Assembly: GCF_028283785.1 (NCBI RefSeq)
Contig: NZ_JAPWKB010000013.1
Location: 1-64,000 of the forward strand
Direction of reading: 5' to 3'
DNA: 64,000 bases
From: Paraburkholderia sp.
Lineage (GTDB): Bacteria; Pseudomonadota; Gammaproteobacteria; Burkholderiales; Burkholderiaceae
Position 1 is the stretch's first letter, and each line of letters opens with the position of its first letter. The position numbers were made by a program, and so were the translations under genes. Below, one piece after another: positions 61,349-64,000 of the stretch. Under the pieces are notes generated by a model. The model was not told the origin of the DNA, ran no database searches, and was given only the letters and a program-made list of their open reading frames with translations.

Positions 61349-61774
61349 ATGAAGCGCAAGGCATCCGCAGTCTGGGCAGGTGGTCTTCAAGATGGCAAGG
61401 GTTCGATTTCGACTGAAAGCGGCACCCTCAAGGAAACGCAGTATTCGTTCTCGACGCGCTTCGAAAACGGCGTCGGCACCAATCCGGAAGAGCTGATCGC
61501 AGCGGCGCATGCGGGATGCTTTTCGATGGCGTTGTCGGCGGAATTCGGCAAGGCCAACATCAAGCCGGAAAGAATCGCGACCACGGCGACCGTCACGCTC
61601 GACAAGGCCGACGGCGGCTTTGCGATCACCGCCGTGCATCTCGACGTCGCGGTGAAAATTCCGGGCGGCGACAAGGCCGCATTCGACACCGCCACGGCCG
61701 CCGCGAAGGCGGGTTGCCCGGTTTCGAAAGTCCTGAACGCCACCATCACGATGGACGCGAAGCTCGAAGCCTGA
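61349..61774 (+). CDS. osmC: OsmC/Ohr-family peroxiredoxin
   Basis: A 141-aa OsmC protein that reduces organic hydroperoxides. The two redox cysteines are C57 ([11 protein letters not shown]) and C123 ([11 protein letters not shown]), with the catalytic arginine expected in [16 protein letters not shown]. The length is normal. AAGGAG precedes the ATG. A terminator follows. The sequence is nearer OsmC than Ohr. Confidence 0.93.
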   Translation: MKRKASAVWAGGLQDGKGSISTESGTLKETQYSFSTRFENGVGTNPEELIAAAHAGCFSMALSAEFGKANIKPERIATTATVTLDKADGGFAITAVHLDVAVKIPGGDKAAFDTATAAAKAGCPVSKVLNATITMDAKLEA

Positions 61775-61862
61775 GTCGGCACGCGCGAACGTGACCCGGA
61801 TGTGGCGCGTTCACGCTGAACGCGTGAGGCACCCGTAACGGCCATTTCGTCACAGCATGTTG

Positions 61863-61905
61863 ACGGCCCGCGCCCGGTTTACCGACCGGTCGCGGGCCGT
61901 TTTCC
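61863..61905 (+). terminator. Rho-independent terminator after osmC
   Basis: ACGGCCCGCG (61863-61872) / CGCGGGCCGT (61891-61900), perfect 10-bp stem with 18-base loop, then TTTT. Confidence 0.85.
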
Positions 61906-62383
61906 GTTTACATTCCGCCGACACGTCAGCCTTGCCTGTTACCGGTGAAAACGTTTCCACTTACCGGTTATTTTCCGGTAACCAGATCGACCAAATGAAT
62001 CTGGAAACCTTATATTCAACGGAGATTAACCAGTCAGGTAATACCGTCTGAAATTTCCGGGTTTTCTCTAAAAAGTAAGACAATTATTCCGATCGTATTT
62101 TTTACTTTCCCGCATTTTCGAAACCGCGAAATTTCTTCCTGTCAGAAAAATGTGAATAATCCCGTAAGCCAGGCGGGTAGGGCTTTCGCCCGATGATGGA
62201 TTTAAAAATCGCACGACCGGACACAAACCGCGATTCTGGTTTTATCGGTAACGTTATCTCTAGAAAGCGCTTGCGATTTTAAAAATGAATTGTTAATCTC
62301 GCCCAACATTAAAACCAGCCGTGTTCACCGTTTCGTGTAGTGAATATTTAATATTGGCGCAACATTCTCGTGCCGGGGGTTAT
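61906..62383. other. AT-rich intergenic region with TTACCGG repeats
   Basis: About 480 bases, clearly more AT-rich than the rest of the window. Near 61938-61982 are three TTACCGG-type units, two direct and one inverted (arms GTTACCGG / CCGGTAAC). Further on are TAACGTTA (in GGTAACGTTATC, about 62248) and an A/T-rich stretch before the YodC-like gene. A 64-codon frame (61857-62051) starts inside the terminator and is not credible. Confidence 0.5.
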
Positions 62384-62665
62384 ATGCTGATCGCAACCAT
62401 CGACGCATTCGATACACAAGAAAACGCATCTTTCCGCATTGGTGATGTGGTGACGCTCAAGACGGGCGGCGCGCGCATGACCGTGACTTATGCCGGGCCG
62501 GTTGCGTTGGCTGACGGCGACTGGCTGGTATGCCAGTGGTTCGACGAAACGGGCGAGTTTCGCCAGGAAATGTTCGAACAGCACCGCGTTCGCGCCGAAC
62601 CGCGTTCGATCCCGCCGGGCTCGGTGCGTCTGCGCTCGCTGACGCGCGCCGTGCATCCGGAATAA
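62384..62665 (+). CDS. YodC-like DUF2158 protein (93 aa)
   Basis: A small beta-barrel-like protein with the DUF2158 pattern FRIGDVVTLKTGGARMTVTYAG ... WLVCQWFDETGEFRQEMFEQHRV. Function of the family unknown. The ATG follows a GGGGGT ribosome site; the frame is open to 62321 but the upstream part is AT-rich and not domain-like. It is unusual in having a long AT-rich leader. Confidence 0.82.
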   Translation: MLIATIDAFDTQENASFRIGDVVTLKTGGARMTVTYAGPVALADGDWLVCQWFDETGEFRQEMFEQHRVRAEPRSIPPGSVRLRSLTRAVHPE

Positions 62666-62782
62666 ATCAGGTTTTTGACACGACGCGACCGCGTCCGGAC
62701 AAACAGCAACGAACGCGAGCGGAGCGATCCGCTCGCGTTTTCATTTGTGCCGTCTACTCATCGTAGATGACGCTCCCAGCGC

Positions 62783-63415
62783 CTAGCGACGTGCGGCTGT
62801 CGCCATCCGCACCGCGAGTCCGGCAAGCACCGCGCCCATGATCCAGCGTTGCACGACGAGCCAGCTTGGGCGACGCGCGAGGAACAACGCGATCGATCCC
62901 GCCGTGAAGGCCGCCAGCGAATTGACGCTGATGCTCAGCACGATCTGTACGAAACCCAGCGCGAGCGACTGCGCGAACACACTGCCGTGTTGCGGATCGA
63001 TGAATTGCGGAAGCAAGGACAGATACAGCACGGCGATTTTCGGATTCAGCAGACTCGTGACGAAGCCCATCGTAAACAGCTTGCGCGGGCTGTCTGGCGT
63101 GAGTTCCCGAACCTGAAACGGCGAGCGTCCGCCGGGTTTGACCGCTTGCCACGCGAGCCACAACAGATAGAGTCCGCCGCCGAAGCGCAGCGCGTCATAG
63201 GCGAACGGCACGGCCAGCAGCAACGCAGTGATGCCGAGCGCCGCGCACAGCAGATAGACGACGAAACCGAGCGCGACGCCGCCTAGCGAAATCATGCCGG
63301 CGGTGCGTCCCTGGCAGATCGAGCGGGACACGAGGTAGATCATGTTCGGCCCGGGCGTCAGCGCCATCCCGAGCGCGATGAAACCGAAAGTGAGAAGTTT
63401 GGCGAGTTCAGGCAT
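62783..63415 (-). CDS. LysE/RhtB-family amino-acid exporter
   Basis: A 210-aa, six-helix exporter. ALTPGPNMIYLVSRSI is the diagnostic helix-1 end, with GGVALGFVVYLL and TSLLNPKIAVLYLSLLPQF following. It exports amino acids such as homoserine, threonine or a similar metabolite. GGAG precedes the ATG. It is followed on the left by the convergent YodC-like gene. Confidence 0.92.
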   Translation of the reverse strand: MPELAKLLTFGFIALGMALTPGPNMIYLVSRSICQGRTAGMISLGGVALGFVVYLLCAALGITALLLAVPFAYDALRFGGGLYLLWLAWQAVKPGGRSPFQVRELTPDSPRKLFTMGFVTSLLNPKIAVLYLSLLPQFIDPQHGSVFAQSLALGFVQIVLSISVNSLAAFTAGSIALFLARRPSWLVVQRWIMGAVLAGLAVRMATAARR

Positions 63416-63610
63416 TGCGCGGCTCCATAGCGGTGATTGGGGTCGATCAGGCAATGCCCAGGCGCGCGGCGATCTCGAGCGCGATGCTCGTGGTCCGCGT
63501 TCCCCGATGGTGTTCCATCTTGTTTGCGCCAGTCGCGCGGACCGTCTGATTATTTCATGGCGCGCGCCGGTAGTGTTCGGCCATCGCAACGTCGAGGGCC
63601 GGGCGGCGCG

Positions 63611-63919
63611 CTATTTTCCGCTGCGCTGACGGGCGGCGCGGTTTTGAACCCGCTGCAGCAGTTGCGACGAGAACCCGCGCATCGTGATCAGTCGTCGCGA
63701 CTGGGCGATATCGCCGGCGAGTTTGGCGGGTGGGTTCGGCTGCAACGACCAGTACAGCGCGAGCGCCCAGCCGAGTCCGGTCCATCCGAGGCACGCATTG
63801 AACAGCGCAAGCGTCAGCACATCGTGACGTTTGCGGCGGTCGGCGAGAATCGACGGCAGGAAATACACCGCAAGCGCGATGAACGCACCCACTGCCTGAA
63901 AGAAAATCGAGCGATCCAT
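63611..63919 (-). CDS. Superinfection-immunity-like membrane protein (102 aa)
   Basis: Two membrane segments: FFQAVGAFIALAVYFLPSILA (about 6-27) and VLTLALFNACLGWTGLGWALALYWSL (about 34-59), followed by a basic cytoplasmic tail. The LF-N-x-x-LGWTGLGW-x-x-ALYW core is typical of the family named after phage T4 Imm. In bacterial chromosomes such proteins are common and not proven to protect against phage. GGAG precedes the ATG. No phage genes are near. Confidence 0.85.
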   Translation of the reverse strand: MDRSIFFQAVGAFIALAVYFLPSILADRRKRHDVLTLALFNACLGWTGLGWALALYWSLQPNPPAKLAGDIAQSRRLITMRGFSSQLLQRVQNRAARQRSGK

Positions 63920-63931
63920 GTGTGCTCCATG

Positions 63932-63965
63932 ACGTCGTGTCGTGGTGTCGTGGTGTCGTGCGTCA
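63932..63965. repeat. Short TGTCGTGG tandem repeat
   Basis: About four copies of a unit near TGTCGTGG in the leader of the immunity-like gene. Low-complexity; no function suggested. Confidence 0.5.
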
Positions 63966-64000
63966 TTGTCGCGCGATTGAAAGGCGAACGCATGCACGAT

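Noticed and set aside
63611..63919. A phage-defence locus around the superinfection-immunity-like gene
   Set aside because: Only this single small membrane protein is present, with no phage, nuclease or toxin neighbours; the family is widespread in chromosomes.

Overview
The window reads as a chromosomal segment of a Burkholderia-group betaproteobacterium, most likely Paraburkholderia. The base composition is GC-rich. The gene repertoire fits: a DUF4148 secreted protein, a second infA, a complete non-phosphorylating L-rhamnose module, a fused CoA-transferase, an MreB paralogue and several small Burkholderiales-type orphans. I found no phage, integrase, insertion sequence, CRISPR array, rRNA or tRNA. 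All functions are inferred by reading the translations; no searches were run.

Layout. 0.4-11.6 kb: housekeeping and orphan genes (secreted protein, membrane metallophosphoesterase, trans-aconitate methyltransferase with a divergent LysR regulator, fused acyl-CoA:acetate/3-ketoacid CoA-transferase, PlsC, FUSC exporter), then a 0.7-kb G-poor, triplet-patterned non-coding stretch with a minus-strand terminator. 11.6-15.3 kb: a CheY-like receiver and a chemoreceptor, an SRAP/YedK protein and a Met-rich secreted peptide. 15.6-27.3 kb: an L-rhamnose locus. Uptake is by an ABC system (binding protein, ATPase, two permeases). RhaM mutarotates the sugar, an SDR oxidises it, a lactonase opens the lactone, RhmD dehydrates rhamnonate, and a second SDR probably oxidises the keto-deoxy acid. 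An RhmT-like carrier may import rhamnonate. A divergent LysR regulator faces a clear CAAT-N11-ATTG box. The last, C-C-cleaving enzyme is not in the window.

27.7-34.5 kb: small genes (infA paralogue, DUF1653, DUF1488, ferredoxin, cytochrome b561, AzgA purine permease, YaiI, DUF4148). 34.6-41.5 kb: an AraC regulator divergent from an acyl-CoA dehydrogenase / acyl-CoA synthetase / mmsA / mmsB operon for distal valine catabolism. 41.6-44.7 kb: a YqjI-like His-rich PadR repressor, a YqjH-like ferric-siderophore reductase and an MFS carrier, with a palindromic operator lying over the promoter. 44.9-53.3 kb: NmrA-type protein, glutaminase, AraC regulator, EmrB-type pump, esterase, an MreB paralogue behind a FliA-like promoter, a hydrolase and an orphan. 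53.6-63.9 kb: glycogen-debranching-type enzyme, receiver protein, DUF318/ArsP-type permease, an RpiR regulator with a class-III aminotransferase sharing operator-like sites, a carboxymuconolactone-decarboxylase-like protein, OsmC, YodC-like, LysE and superinfection-immunity-like proteins.

The most unusual signal is a dispersed family of GCATGC-rich hairpins, usually starting within about 30 bases of a stop codon, at nine or more intergenic sites between 16 and 61 kb.
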